This document shows, piece after piece, positions 28,995-42,272 of a DNA stretch of 64,000 nucleotides (positions within the stretch are counted from its first letter, which is position 1; every line of letters begins with the position of its first letter). Location: contig CAMLUN010000001.1 in the NCBI GenBank assembly GCA_946487795.1, positions 1-64,000 of the forward strand, given 5' to 3'. The notes beneath the pieces are model-generated. The model had not been told where the DNA came from, ran no database searches, and worked only from the letters and a program-made list of their open reading frames with translations. The position numbers and the translations under genes were made by a program. The stretch comes from an uncultured Lactobacillus sp. (GTDB lineage Bacteria; Bacillota; Bacilli; Lactobacillales; Lactobacillaceae).

Positions 28995-29117
28995 AGACCT
29001 TTAATCGGAGTCCTGTGAGACTTCAAAGGTGCGGATAAATTTTCAATGCTCTTTCCATAGATTTGGATTGAGTAGGGAAGAGACGACTTTGGAGCAGGAA
29101 TTCCAAGGTCGTTTTTT
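28995..29117 (+). promoter_or_regulatory. PyrR-dependent attenuator leader of pyrP
   Basis: The leader contains AGTCCTGTGAGACT (29009-29022), a clear match to the PyrR RNA-binding loop (ARUCCNGNGAGGYU), held in a stem ACCTTT/AAAGGT (28997-29002 and 29025-29030). An intrinsic terminator CGACTTTGGA/TTCCAAGGTCG plus six T (29084-29117) follows. In the known mechanism, PyrR with UMP stabilises the binding hairpin and lets the terminator form. Confidence 0.85.
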
Positions 29118-29133
29118 CTTTAGGAGGATTTAT

Positions 29134-30405
29134 ATGGCGCACCGTGATAATGTTGTTTTAGATGTAGATGAACGACCAGCTCCCTGGCAGTGGTTTGGCT
29201 TATCTTTGCAACATATGTTTTCTATGTTTGGCTCCACTGTCTTGGTCCCAATTTTGGTAGGATTAAATCCAGGAATTGCTTTATTTAGTTCGGGAGTAGG
29301 AACCCTGATGTACTTACTCATTACTAAGCATAAGATTCCGGCTTATATGGGATCGAGTTTCTCATTTGTGGTCCCGATGATGGCCTTAATGAAAACTACT
29401 GGTTATCCGGGTATTGCACAGGGGACCATTGCAGTTGGGTGCGTATATTTAATCGTATCAGTAATTGTAACGTTGGTTGGCTCGCAATGGATTGACCGCA
29501 TTTTGCCACCAATTGTTGTCGGTCCGATTGTTGTTGTAATCGGATTATCATTAGCAGGAACTGCCGCCAAAGATGCTACCATCAATTCGGCTACTGGCCA
29601 TTATGATTTGCGCTTTTTTGCGGTCGCAATGCTTACGATGGCAATAACAGTTATCTTCAATATGTATTTTAAAGGATTCCTCGGTTTAATTCCGATTTTG
29701 ATGGGGATTGTCGCTGGTTATATTATTGCGGTCTTATTTGGCATTGTGGATTTTTCTCCAGTTGCGCATGCACATTGGTTTAGTTTGCCAGACTTTCAGA
29801 TTCCATTTGTTGATTATCATCCCCAATTATACTGGGGTGCGATTTTGAGTATGGCCCCAATCGCTTTTGTTACCATGACAGAACACTTAGGTCATATTAT
29901 GGTTCTAAACGAGTTGACTGAGCGAAATTACTTCAAGGAACCAGGATTGAACCATACGCTTGCGGGAGATGGGACGGCTTCGATTATTGCTGGTTTCGTT
30001 GGCGGCCCTCCCGTAACTAGTTATGGTGAAAATATTGGGGTAATGGCAATTACGCGTGTCCATTCAGTTTACGTTATTGCTGGAGCAGCTGTATTTGCCA
30101 TCTTCTTTAGCTTTATTGGTAAATTAAGTGCCTTGATTGAATCTATTCCTTCACCAGTTATTGGTGGGATTTCATTCCTACTATTTGGTGTGATTGCTTC
30201 TAGCGGATTGCGCGTAATGATTGAAAACAAAATTGATTTTAATGAAAAAAGAAATTTGATGATTTCATCGGTTATTTTAGTAATTGGGATTGGAAATGCC
30301 TATCTTCAATTAGGAAAATATCAATTCTCTGGATTAGCTGTTGCAGCTGTCCTCGGGATAATAATGAATTTAATCCTTCCACAAAAAGCCAAAAGTGAAA
30401 TGTAG
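29134..30405 (+). CDS. pyrP: uracil permease
   Basis: A 423 aa NCS2-family uracil:H+ symporter with about 14 membrane segments. NCS2 signatures include GSSFSFVVPM near the N-terminus and the helix-10 region GGPPVTSYGENIG. ATG 29134 follows AGGAGG; the open frame upstream covers the attenuator and is not coding. Control by PyrR fits a pyrimidine uptake gene and works with upp, which converts the uracil to UMP. Confidence 0.93.
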   Translation: MAHRDNVVLDVDERPAPWQWFGLSLQHMFSMFGSTVLVPILVGLNPGIALFSSGVGTLMYLLITKHKIPAYMGSSFSFVVPMMALMKTTGYPGIAQGTIAVGCVYLIVSVIVTLVGSQWIDRILPPIVVGPIVVVIGLSLAGTAAKDATINSATGHYDLRFFAVAMLTMAITVIFNMYFKGFLGLIPILMGIVAGYIIAVLFGIVDFSPVAHAHWFSLPDFQIPFVDYHPQLYWGAILSMAPIAFVTMTEHLGHIMVLNELTERNYFKEPGLNHTLAGDGTASIIAGFVGGPPVTSYGENIGVMAITRVHSVYVIAGAAVFAIFFSFIGKLSALIESIPSPVIGGISFLLFGVIASSGLRVMIENKIDFNEKRNLMISSVILVIGIGNAYLQLGKYQFSGLAVAAVLGIIMNLILPQKAKSEM

Positions 30406-30416
30406 TTTGAATTTTT

Positions 30417-30460
30417 AAGCAGAGTAAGAAAAGGCATCCGACCTCTTACTCTGCTTTTTT
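30417..30460 (+). terminator. terminator after pyrP
   Basis: AAGCAGAGTAAGA pairs with TCTTACTCTGCTT, followed by a T run. Confidence 0.9.
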
Positions 30461-30534
30461 CGTATGATAACAAAACAAAAAAATTAAGAGGTCGTGGAAA
30501 AAAACAGATTATAAGAAAAAGTTTATCAAGTCTA

Positions 30535-30585
30535 AGAAAACGCTTTCTTTACACTCTTGTCAATTGATTAGTAGGTATATATAAA
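30535..30585 (+). promoter_or_regulatory. atp operon promoter with cre-like palindrome
   Basis: TTGTCA (30557-30562) and TATAAA (30580-30585) have a 17-bp spacer. Nine bases upstream, AGAAAACGCTTTCT (30535-30548) has an intact cre core, with only the outer T and A missing. The rest of the 313-bp gap holds the pyrP terminator and a leader of about 130 nt with no recognised structure. Confidence 0.5.
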
Positions 30586-30718
30586 CCTAATGTTTTTTTG
30601 AATTTTAACGAAATTAATGATATATTAACATTCGTAACTTGGGGTAGTTCGTTTTATTTGCAACGTTCATCCAATTTACAAGCCAAATTATTGTTATAAG
30701 GAAAGAGGTGGAATATGA

Positions 30719-31426
30719 ATGGGCGGTGATGCTTTAACTTTTAAGCTTTTCGGACTTACGTTCAATACTACGAACATTGTTTCTGGACTGATTATCTACG
30801 CAATCGTGTTCTTCACTCTTTACGGGATGTCACGAAAGATCCAAATGAAGCCTACTGGTGCACAAAATGTATTTGAGTGGCTAGTTGACTTCACTAATGG
30901 AATTGTGCGAAGCCAGATGCCAGCATCCGAACAAGGTCACTATAGTTTCTTTGCCTTTGTTTTGTTTGTTTTCATCTTCTTTGCAAACCAATTCGGTTTA
31001 ATTTTCCAATTCCATTGGAACGGAGCTGAGGTGCTTAGAAGTCCAACGGCAGATCCAGTTGTTACGTTAACACTTTCTTTAATGGTAATGGTATTAGCAT
31101 TCGCTGCTGGAGTAGCACATAATGGCCTTGGTGGATACCTGAAAGGGTACACTAAACCATTTACTTTAATGCTTCCTGTTAACATTATCGAAGACTTTGC
31201 TAACTTCTTAACTCTTGGTCTCCGTATTTTTGGTAACATTTTTGCCGGTGAACTTTTAATGAGTTTGATTGCTAATATGGCATTCTCACATGGAATCCTA
31301 ACTATTATTCCAGGGTTGTTCTTGGAACTAGCATGGCAAGGATTCTCCGTATTTATCGGTTCGATTCAGGCATATGTCTTTGTAACATTAACGACGGTTT
31401 ATATTTCTCGGAAGATTTCCGAATAA
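30719..31426 (+). CDS. atpB: ATP synthase Fo subunit a
   Basis: A 235 aa membrane protein forming the proton half-channels against the c-ring. The essential arginine lies in the [16 protein letters not shown] helix. ATG 30719 follows AAAGAGGTGG. It is the first gene of the operon atpBEFHAGDC; no atpI precedes it. In lactic acid bacteria the complex mainly pumps protons out at ATP cost for pH homeostasis. Confidence 0.96.
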
Positions 31427-31429
31427 TAA

Positions 31430-31669
<240 letters not shown>

Positions 31670-31711
31670 TTATTTTAAGTTTTTTATTTTAAGATAAGGA
31701 GGTGTCAATAG

Positions 31712-32219
31712 ATGTTTGTAAACAGTGTGTTAGCTGAATCAAACAGTTTATACATTGGTGACTTGGTATTCTACATCGTTACTTTTATCATCTTAATGCT
31801 ATTAGTTAAGCATTTTGCTTGGAAACCGGTAACAGATATGATGAAGAAACGTGCAGATAAGATTGCTAATGACATTGATAATGCTGCTCGTTCACGTGAA
31901 AGTGCTGAAAAGATGGCTGCAAAGCGACAAGCTGAGTTACAAAGCTCACGGCAAGAAGCTGCTGAGATTGTAAGTAATGCTAAAAAGTCTGGGGAAACTC
32001 AGCGAGCACAGATTGTTGAAACAGCGCAAAAAGATGCCCAAGCTCTCAAGCAACAAGCACAAAAAGATGCTGAGCAAGCACGTCGCGATGCATTAAACAG
32101 TGCTAAGGATGACGTTGCAAACTTATCTATTGAGATTGCTTCCAAACTCATCCAAAAAGAATTAAAGGCAGACGATCAAAAAGAATTGATCGATTCCTAT
32201 ATCGAAGGGTTGGTAGAAC

Positions 32220-32230
<11 letters not shown>
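31712..32230 (+). CDS. atpF: ATP synthase Fo subunit b
   Basis: A 172 aa peripheral-stalk subunit: one membrane helix (about 16-35) followed by a long charged, Ala/Gln/Lys-rich coiled coil to the end. It forms the dimeric stator. Its end overlaps atpH by 11 nt, indicating coupled translation. Confidence 0.95.
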
Positions 32231-34323
<2,093 letters not shown>

Positions 34324-34358
34324 TTAATGATGATTAGTCGAAAGGACGGTGAGATTTA

Positions 34359-36757
<2,399 letters not shown>

Positions 36758-36768
36758 GAGGGATAATT

Positions 36769-37200
36769 ATGGCTGAAAATACTTTTAAGGTCACTATTAT
36801 TACTCCAGATGGCACCGTCTATGATAATGATAAGGTTACTATGCTCGTTATGAACACTGCTGGTGGACAAATGGGAATCATGGCTAACCACGTACCATTA
36901 ATTGCTGCACTTGAAATCAGTACAGTTCGAATTAAACATTCTGAAGGCACTGATGAAGTTGCAGCGGTTAACGGTGGGATCATTCAATTTGATGGTCAAA
37001 ATGCTACAATCGCAGCTGATAGTGCTGAAATGCCTGAAGCAATTGACGTTGAGCGGGCACAGAGAGCTAAAAAGCGTTCTGAGTCTGCAATCGAAGAAGC
37101 AAAGAAGAAGCATAACCAGAGCGATTTATCACGTGCAGAAGTTCACCTCAAGCGTGCAATTAACCGTTTGAATGCTGCTTCTAAGCAACGCAATATCTAA
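36769..37200 (+). CDS. atpC: ATP synthase F1 subunit epsilon
   Basis: A 143 aa subunit with an N-terminal beta sandwich and two C-terminal helices (ending RAINRLNAASKQRNI) that can block reverse rotation. It is the last gene of the operon, 11 nt after atpD. Confidence 0.95.
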   Translation: MAENTFKVTIITPDGTVYDNDKVTMLVMNTAGGQMGIMANHVPLIAALEISTVRIKHSEGTDEVAAVNGGIIQFDGQNATIAADSAEMPEAIDVERAQRAKKRSESAIEEAKKKHNQSDLSRAEVHLKRAINRLNAASKQRNI

Positions 37201-37211
37201 GGTATAATATC

Positions 37212-37253
37212 AAAAAGAGGTTGGAGAAAATAATCCAACCTCTTTATTATTTT
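37212..37253 (+). terminator. terminator of the atp operon
   Basis: AAAGAGGTTGGA (37214-37225) pairs perfectly with TCCAACCTCTTT (37234-37245), followed by an AT-rich tail. Confidence 0.85.
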
Positions 37254-37298
37254 AAAGTGTAAACTGCTAAAACGCAGTAGCTGCCTAACTATCTTTAC

Positions 37299-37350
37299 GG
37301 GGTGGGACTAAAAACTCGCAAGCAATTTAGTCTCACTTCCTTTTCGTTTA
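37299..37350 (+). terminator. second hairpin downstream of atpC
   Basis: GTGGGACTAAA (37302-37312) pairs with TTTAGTCTCAC (37326-37336) with one wobble and is followed by a T/C-rich stretch. It may be a backup terminator. It stands alone between the atp terminator and the next gene. Confidence 0.5.
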
Positions 37351-37401
37351 AAAGATCATTAAGCTTTTTTACGAATTAATAATTTAATCATGTGATATGA
37401 T

Positions 37402-37665
37402 ATGATTGAATTTAGTTTAAAAGAGGGTAATCGATTGCAAATTACAGGATTACGAGCGCTAATAGAAATAATAGTGCAACTGGCATTTGTCTGGTTAGCG
37501 TTTTTTGCTATTCAAGGGATACATTTTGAGCATTTTTTTAACCGACCACCACGTACATTGCCTCTACTTATTGTTCTGATGGCTACTGGACTAGGATATT
37601 TATGTGCGACATTTTTCTTAAATATCCTAAGTGCAATTGGTAATTTGACATATTTAATTCGATAG
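37402..37665 (+). CDS. DUF1146 family membrane protein
   Basis: An 87 aa product with two membrane helices (about 21-38 and 50-72). The position between atpC and murA and the pattern of a small two-helix protein match the DUF1146 (YwzB-like) genes found there in many Firmicutes. The function is unknown. ATG 37402 has no strong ribosome binding site; a TTG at 37435 is an alternative start. Confidence 0.75.
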   Translation: MIEFSLKEGNRLQITGLRALIEIIVQLAFVWLAFFAIQGIHFEHFFNRPPRTLPLLIVLMATGLGYLCATFFLNILSAIGNLTYLIR

Positions 37666-37683
37666 TATTTACTGGAGGATCTT

Positions 37684-39000
37684 ATGGAAAAAATTTTTGT
37701 TAAGGGCGGTCAGAGGTTAACCGGTCGAGTTAAAGTTGAAGGAGCAAAAAATGCAGTCTTACCAATTCAAGCGGCATCTATTTTGGCTTCTAGTGGAAAC
37801 ATTAAATTATCAAATGTTCCCATTTTATCGGATGTAACGACAATGAATCAGTTATTACGGTTCTTAAATATAAAAGTAGATTTTGATAAAAATAAGCATG
37901 TTTTAACAATTGATGCAGCTGACCCTGTATTATCTGAAGCACCATTAGAATATGTTAGCCGGATGCGGGCATCGATGGTAGTCTTAGGCCCCTTGCTAGC
38001 TCGGACAGGTCATGCGCAAATTGCGCTTCCTGGTGGATGTGCGATTGGTTCGCGGCCAATTGATTTACATCTTAAGGGATTACGTCAATTAGGAGCGGTT
38101 ATTGAGCAACACGATGGATACTTAGAAGCACGGGCTGAACACTTAATTGGTGATCATATTTATCTAGATTTTCCTAGTGTCGGTGCAACGCAAAATCTGA
38201 TAATGGCAGCAACCCTTGCGCAGGGAATTACAACAATTGAAAATGCCGCCAGTGAGCCTGAAATTGTTGATTTAGCAAATATGTTGAATAAAATGGGTGC
38301 ACGTGTTCATGGTGCTGGAACAGACATTATCCGGATTCAAGGGGTTAATTTCCTTCATGGTTGTGAACATACAGTAATGCCAGATAGAATTGAGGCAGGA
38401 ACATTTATGATTGCGACAGCCATTACTAATGGTGATGTAGTGGTTGAAGGAGCAATCGCTGAGCATAACACCTCACTAATTGCTAAATTGGAGGAAATGG
38501 GGGTGACAGTCATCGTTCAAGAAGACGGGATCCGTGTTCTTGGGACTTCTGTTCTAATTCCCACGAATATTAAGACTCTTCCATACCCAGGATTTCCTAC
38601 TGATCTTCAACCACAAATGTCCGTTCTCCAGCTTTTGGCAAATGGGACCAGTACTCTAGATGAGACGATTTTTGAGAAGCGTTTTATGCATTTAGAAGAA
38701 TTACGACGAATGAACGCCGATTTTCAAATTAATGGTCCAGTTGCGGTTTTAAATGGTCCCACGCGTTTTAGTGGCGCTGAAGTAGCTGCCTCTGATTTAC
38801 GAGCGGGGGCTGCTTTAGTATTGGCTGGGTTAGTTGCTGATGGAATTACCCAGGTTCGTAACCTAAAATATATTGATCGGGGATATTACCATCTTCACCA
38901 AAAGTTACAACAATTAGGGGCCAAGATTGATCGAATTGATGTCGAGGATAAAATTAAATTGGCGGTAAAGCCTTCTAAGAATAAAACAAATCAAGATTAA
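37684..39000 (+). CDS. murA: UDP-N-acetylglucosamine 1-carboxyvinyltransferase
   Basis: A 438 aa enzyme catalysing the first committed step of peptidoglycan synthesis, transfer of enolpyruvate from PEP to UDP-GlcNAc. The catalytic Cys119 lies in [13 protein letters not shown]; Cys at this place is the fosfomycin-sensitive form. Lys22 in KNAVLP is also present. ATG 37684 follows GGAGG. Low-GC Gram-positives usually carry a second copy elsewhere. Confidence 0.95.
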   Translation: MEKIFVKGGQRLTGRVKVEGAKNAVLPIQAASILASSGNIKLSNVPILSDVTTMNQLLRFLNIKVDFDKNKHVLTIDAADPVLSEAPLEYVSRMRASMVVLGPLLARTGHAQIALPGGCAIGSRPIDLHLKGLRQLGAVIEQHDGYLEARAEHLIGDHIYLDFPSVGATQNLIMAATLAQGITTIENAASEPEIVDLANMLNKMGARVHGAGTDIIRIQGVNFLHGCEHTVMPDRIEAGTFMIATAITNGDVVVEGAIAEHNTSLIAKLEEMGVTVIVQEDGIRVLGTSVLIPTNIKTLPYPGFPTDLQPQMSVLQLLANGTSTLDETIFEKRFMHLEELRRMNADFQINGPVAVLNGPTRFSGAEVAASDLRAGAALVLAGLVADGITQVRNLKYIDRGYYHLHQKLQQLGAKIDRIDVEDKIKLAVKPSKNKTNQD

Positions 39001-39040
39001 AGATTCGTAAGCGACGTCTATCTGTATCCCTATTTTGTGG

Positions 39041-39046
39041 TATAAT
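39041..39046 (+). promoter_or_regulatory. extended -10 of the mreB-like gene
   Basis: TATAAT preceded by TGG forms an extended -10 (TGnTATAAT), which can work without a good -35. None is seen. It lies about 60 bp before the start. Confidence 0.5.
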
Positions 39047-39106
39047 TACGAACGATATTAACGAGTTTAGTGTTAAAACTTAACTAGCTAAAAGGAGAAG
39101 AAATTA

Positions 39107-40099
39107 ATGGCAAAGGATATTGGAATTGATTTGGGAACTGCCAATGTTTTGATTTATGTTCAAGGCAAGGGTATTGTTCTAAATGAACCGTCAGTTGTGG
39201 CGGTTGATACAAAAACCAATAAAGTATTGGCTGTTGGTTCAGAAGCATACCGAATGGTTGGACGTACTCCTAGTAACATTCGGGCTATTCGTCCATTAAA
39301 GGATGGAGTTATTTCTGATTTTGATGTTACTCAAGAAATGCTTTCCTACTTTATTGGTAAACTAAGCGTTAAAGGGTTTATGTCAAAGCCAAACATCATG
39401 ATCTGCGCACCAACGAATATTACTGAGATTGAACGAAAGGCAATTATTCAAGCCGCTGAACAATCTGGTGGTGGTAAAGTTTACCTTGAATACGAGCCTA
39501 AAGTAGCAGCAATTGGTGCTGGATTAGACATTTTTAAACCTCGTGGAAACATGGTCATTGATATGGGTGGTGGTACCAGTGATATCGCCATTCTTTCATT
39601 AGGCGATATTGTCTCAAGCCAGTCAATTCGGATGGCCGGTGATAAGATGAATAGTGATATTGCTTCTTATATTAAGAATAAGCACGGCCTAGTAATTGGT
39701 GAACATACTGCTGAAAAGATCAAAATGGAACTCGGGACTGCATTACGGGTTGATGATCCTGAAACAATGGATGTTCGTGGTCGTGATGTAGCTACTGGAA
39801 TGCCAAAGCAAATCACGGTTAATGAAAATGAAATTGAAGAAGCATTGCACGATACGCTTGAACAAATTGTTTCAGCCGCTGTAAATGTATTAGAAACAAT
39901 TCCACCAGAGTTAGCTAGTGATATTATTGACCGGGGAATAATGTTAACCGGTGGTACTTCTTTGTTAAAGGGTGTCGATCAATTATTCAGTGCTCGTCTA
40001 AAGGTACCGGTTGTTGTTTCACAAGACCCATTAGACAATGTTGCTAAGGGTGCTGGTGAAATGTTAGAACGGATGCAAAAGACTGAACGAAAGAAGTAA
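39107..40099 (+). CDS. mreB: rod-shape actin homologue (MreB/Mbl)
   Basis: A 330 aa bacterial actin. The ATP-binding phosphate loop DIGIDLGTANVLIY is at the N-terminus and the second loop is in VIDMGGGTSDIAIL. It guides the elongation machinery; RodA, the matching transglycosylase, is encoded 0.5 kb downstream. It could equally be called mbl. The strain may have another MreB in the mreBCD cluster. Confidence 0.92.
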   Translation: MAKDIGIDLGTANVLIYVQGKGIVLNEPSVVAVDTKTNKVLAVGSEAYRMVGRTPSNIRAIRPLKDGVISDFDVTQEMLSYFIGKLSVKGFMSKPNIMICAPTNITEIERKAIIQAAEQSGGGKVYLEYEPKVAAIGAGLDIFKPRGNMVIDMGGGTSDIAILSLGDIVSSQSIRMAGDKMNSDIASYIKNKHGLVIGEHTAEKIKMELGTALRVDDPETMDVRGRDVATGMPKQITVNENEIEEALHDTLEQIVSAAVNVLETIPPELASDIIDRGIMLTGGTSLLKGVDQLFSARLKVPVVVSQDPLDNVAKGAGEMLERMQKTERKK

Positions 40100-40100
40100 G

Positions 40101-40343
40101 TTGAAAATGGTAAGGATTTTATGTGACCTTATACGCTGGTATCAACAAGGCATTTCCGCCCAACGACCATTTCGCGTATGTCGCTTTGCCCCCTCATGTT
40201 CACAGTACATGTTAGAAGCTTTACAACGATTTGGTTTAAAGGGGATATTGCTCGGAAGTTGGCGGCTCCTTCGTTGTCAGCCGTTTTCTCGTGGTGGCTA
40301 TGATCCGGTACCTAATCATTTTACTTTTCGTCGTCAGGGGTAA
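40101..40343 (+). CDS. yidD: membrane protein insertion efficiency factor YidD
   Basis: An 80 aa protein with the YidD pattern RFAPSCSQYMLEALQRFG...G.WR..RC.PF..GGYDPVP. It is thought to assist YidC-dependent insertion at the inner membrane. Either TTG 40101 or ATG 40107 is the start. It follows mreB by 1-7 nt, so the two are co-transcribed. Confidence 0.9.
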   Translation: MKMVRILCDLIRWYQQGISAQRPFRVCRFAPSCSQYMLEALQRFGLKGILLGSWRLLRCQPFSRGGYDPVPNHFTFRRQG

Positions 40344-40366
40344 TAATAGTTATTAAGGGTGAAAAA

Positions 40367-40591
40367 GTGTCAAAGAAAGATAAAAAAGTAGAAGTCAGCG
40401 TTAAAGATATTGAACGTCGTAATCAACCGGTTCAACAAATTTTTATTGGAGACCGATTGATTGGTGAAGTTGTAACCGATAATGAACGTTTCAAAGCAAT
40501 GCTGATAAGTGACCAGAGCGAATTTTATGTTCGTTCTCAAGAAGAGGGATTAGAAATAGTCCTTCAACAATATCATCTTCACCAGCATTAG
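40367..40591 (+). CDS. DUF2969 family protein
   Basis: A 74 aa soluble protein starting with GTG 40367 behind AAGGGTG. The charged N-terminus and the compact beta-rich core (QQIFIGDRLIGEVVTD...FKAMLISD) match the small DUF2969 proteins found beside rodA in lactobacilli. The function is unknown. The context suggests a link with elongation or wall synthesis. Confidence 0.75.
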   Translation: MSKKDKKVEVSVKDIERRNQPVQQIFIGDRLIGEVVTDNERFKAMLISDQSEFYVRSQEEGLEIVLQQYHLHQH

Positions 40592-40639
40592 TTTGGTGAA
40601 CCATCCTCTTTGATTAATATTTTGTAAAGGAGTTTGGTA

Positions 40640-41833
40640 ATGCAACGTTCGCAAAATGATGTAGAAAGTCGGATTGACTGGGGAATTATATTCTGTGTTC
40701 TTTTGTTAGCCTTGATTGGTCTTGCTTCAATCTATGTAGCGGCAGTTCATGATCGGCAGCAAACTAGTGTAGCACGACAGGTTATTACCCAGTTGGTTTG
40801 GTATGCGGTTGGAACAATCCTTATTATTGTCATTATGCAATTTGATGCTGAACAATTATGGAAATTAGCACCAATTGTATACTGGCTAAGTGTATTTTTA
40901 ATGTTCGCAATCCTAGTCTTTTATAGTCGAGCCTATTATGCTAGTACCGGGGCTAAGAGTTGGTTTGCAATTGGACCATTTACGTTTCAGCCTTCGGAAA
41001 TAATGAAGCCTGCCTATATTTTAATGATGGGGCGTGTTATTACGACTCATAATAACCGATATAGTGTGCATACTGTTGATTCAGATTGGCGATTAATTGG
41101 GACGATGTTCTTATGGCTATTACCAATTTTGATTTCGCTGAAGTTTCAAAATGACTTTGGGACTGGGTTAGTATTCTTCGCTATTTTCTGTGGAATGGTC
41201 TTAGTTTCTGGAGTTACTTGGCAAATTTTGGCGCCAGCAGCTACGATATTAGTTGTTGTTGGGGGCTCAGCCTTAGCGATGGTAACTAGTTCGGTTGGGC
41301 GACAAATACTTGAACATGTTGGGTTTCAAGCATACCAGTTTGATCGGGTTGATACCTGGCTTCATCCAGAACAGGATACAACTAACCAAGGGTATCAGTT
41401 ATGGCAGAGTATTAAAGCGGTTGGTTCGGGTGGTATTACTGGAACTGGTTTTAATAACTCAAAGGTTTATGTTCCGGTTCGTGAATCAGATATGATTTTT
41501 TCCGTTATCGGTGAGAATTTTGGGTTCATTGGTGGGGTTTTATTAATCCTTATCTACTTGTTACTGATCTACTTAATGATTCGAGTAACATTCGATACCA
41601 AGAACGAATTCTATGCTTATATCTCAACCGGAGTTATCATGATGATTTTATTCCACGTTTTTGAAAATATTGGAATGAACATCGGTCTATTACCATTAAC
41701 AGGTATTCCGCTTCCATTTATTAGTGCTGGGGGATCCTCATTAATTGGTAACTTGATTGGGATTGGAATGGTAATGTCGATGCGTTACCATCATCATTCT
41801 TATATGTTTAGCAGTAATCGTGAATTTAGATAG
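40640..41833 (+). CDS. rodA: rod-shape SEDS peptidoglycan polymerase
   Basis: A 397 aa FtsW/RodA/SpoVE protein with about 10 membrane helices. Signatures include FQPSEIMKPAYILMM and the C-terminal GIPLPFISAGGSSL. It polymerises lipid II into glycan strands during elongation with a class B PBP. ATG 40640 has AAAGGAG 7 nt upstream. A TTG two codons earlier is less likely. Confidence 0.93.
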   Translation: MQRSQNDVESRIDWGIIFCVLLLALIGLASIYVAAVHDRQQTSVARQVITQLVWYAVGTILIIVIMQFDAEQLWKLAPIVYWLSVFLMFAILVFYSRAYYASTGAKSWFAIGPFTFQPSEIMKPAYILMMGRVITTHNNRYSVHTVDSDWRLIGTMFLWLLPILISLKFQNDFGTGLVFFAIFCGMVLVSGVTWQILAPAATILVVVGGSALAMVTSSVGRQILEHVGFQAYQFDRVDTWLHPEQDTTNQGYQLWQSIKAVGSGGITGTGFNNSKVYVPVRESDMIFSVIGENFGFIGGVLLILIYLLLIYLMIRVTFDTKNEFYAYISTGVIMMILFHVFENIGMNIGLLPLTGIPLPFISAGGSSLIGNLIGIGMVMSMRYHHHSYMFSSNREFR

Positions 41834-41845
41834 TGGGGTCATAAA

Positions 41846-42139
41846 ATGGCAAAAGATTATTTTTGGGTAAAAGAACAAGCAGATGGTACTAAGCGTGTCG
41901 GCTTAAACGATGAAGGCCGTGATGAGTTAGGAGAAGTAAGTTTCATCGATGTACCAGCAGTAGGGACAACTTTGAAACAAGCTGACAAATTTATTGCAGT
42001 TGAAGCAGAAAAAGCAGTTACCGATGTGGATAGTCCCATTGATGGTAAGATTACCAAAATAAATGAAGCTATTATTGATGATCCGGCTGGATTAAATTCA
42101 AGCGATATGGAAAAAAACTGGATTGTTGAAGTTAAATAA
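41846..42139 (+). CDS. gcvH: GcvH-like lipoyl carrier protein
   Basis: A 97 aa protein shorter than a normal H protein (about 125 aa). The lipoylation hairpin is VEAEKAVTDVDSPIDG with the modified Lys in AEKA. No gcvT or gcvP is near. In organisms without a complete glycine cleavage system, such short GcvH-L proteins act in lipoate relay, often with lipoate ligases; that role is inferred here. It follows rodA by 12 nt and ends at a strong terminator. Confidence 0.85.
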   Translation: MAKDYFWVKEQADGTKRVGLNDEGRDELGEVSFIDVPAVGTTLKQADKFIAVEAEKAVTDVDSPIDGKITKINEAIIDDPAGLNSSDMEKNWIVEVK

Positions 42140-42140
42140 A

Positions 42141-42187
42141 AAATAGGAGACTAGGATTAGGGGAACCTTGATTTTAGTCTCCTATTT
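42141..42187 (+). terminator. terminator after gcvH-like gene
   Basis: AAATAGGAGACTA (42141-42153) pairs with TTAGTCTCCTATTT (42174-42187). Confidence 0.85.
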
Positions 42188-42272
42188 AGTATTGGCGGAT
42201 CTTTCCAGTTCATGTTATACTTAAGGTTCTAGGAAAACGGCTAAGATAAAAATATTTAAGGTGGTATTTATT

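Noticed and set aside
29029..29133. N-terminal extension of the uracil permease
   Set aside because: These codons cover the attenuator terminator. The real start has AGGAGG just upstream at 29122-29127.
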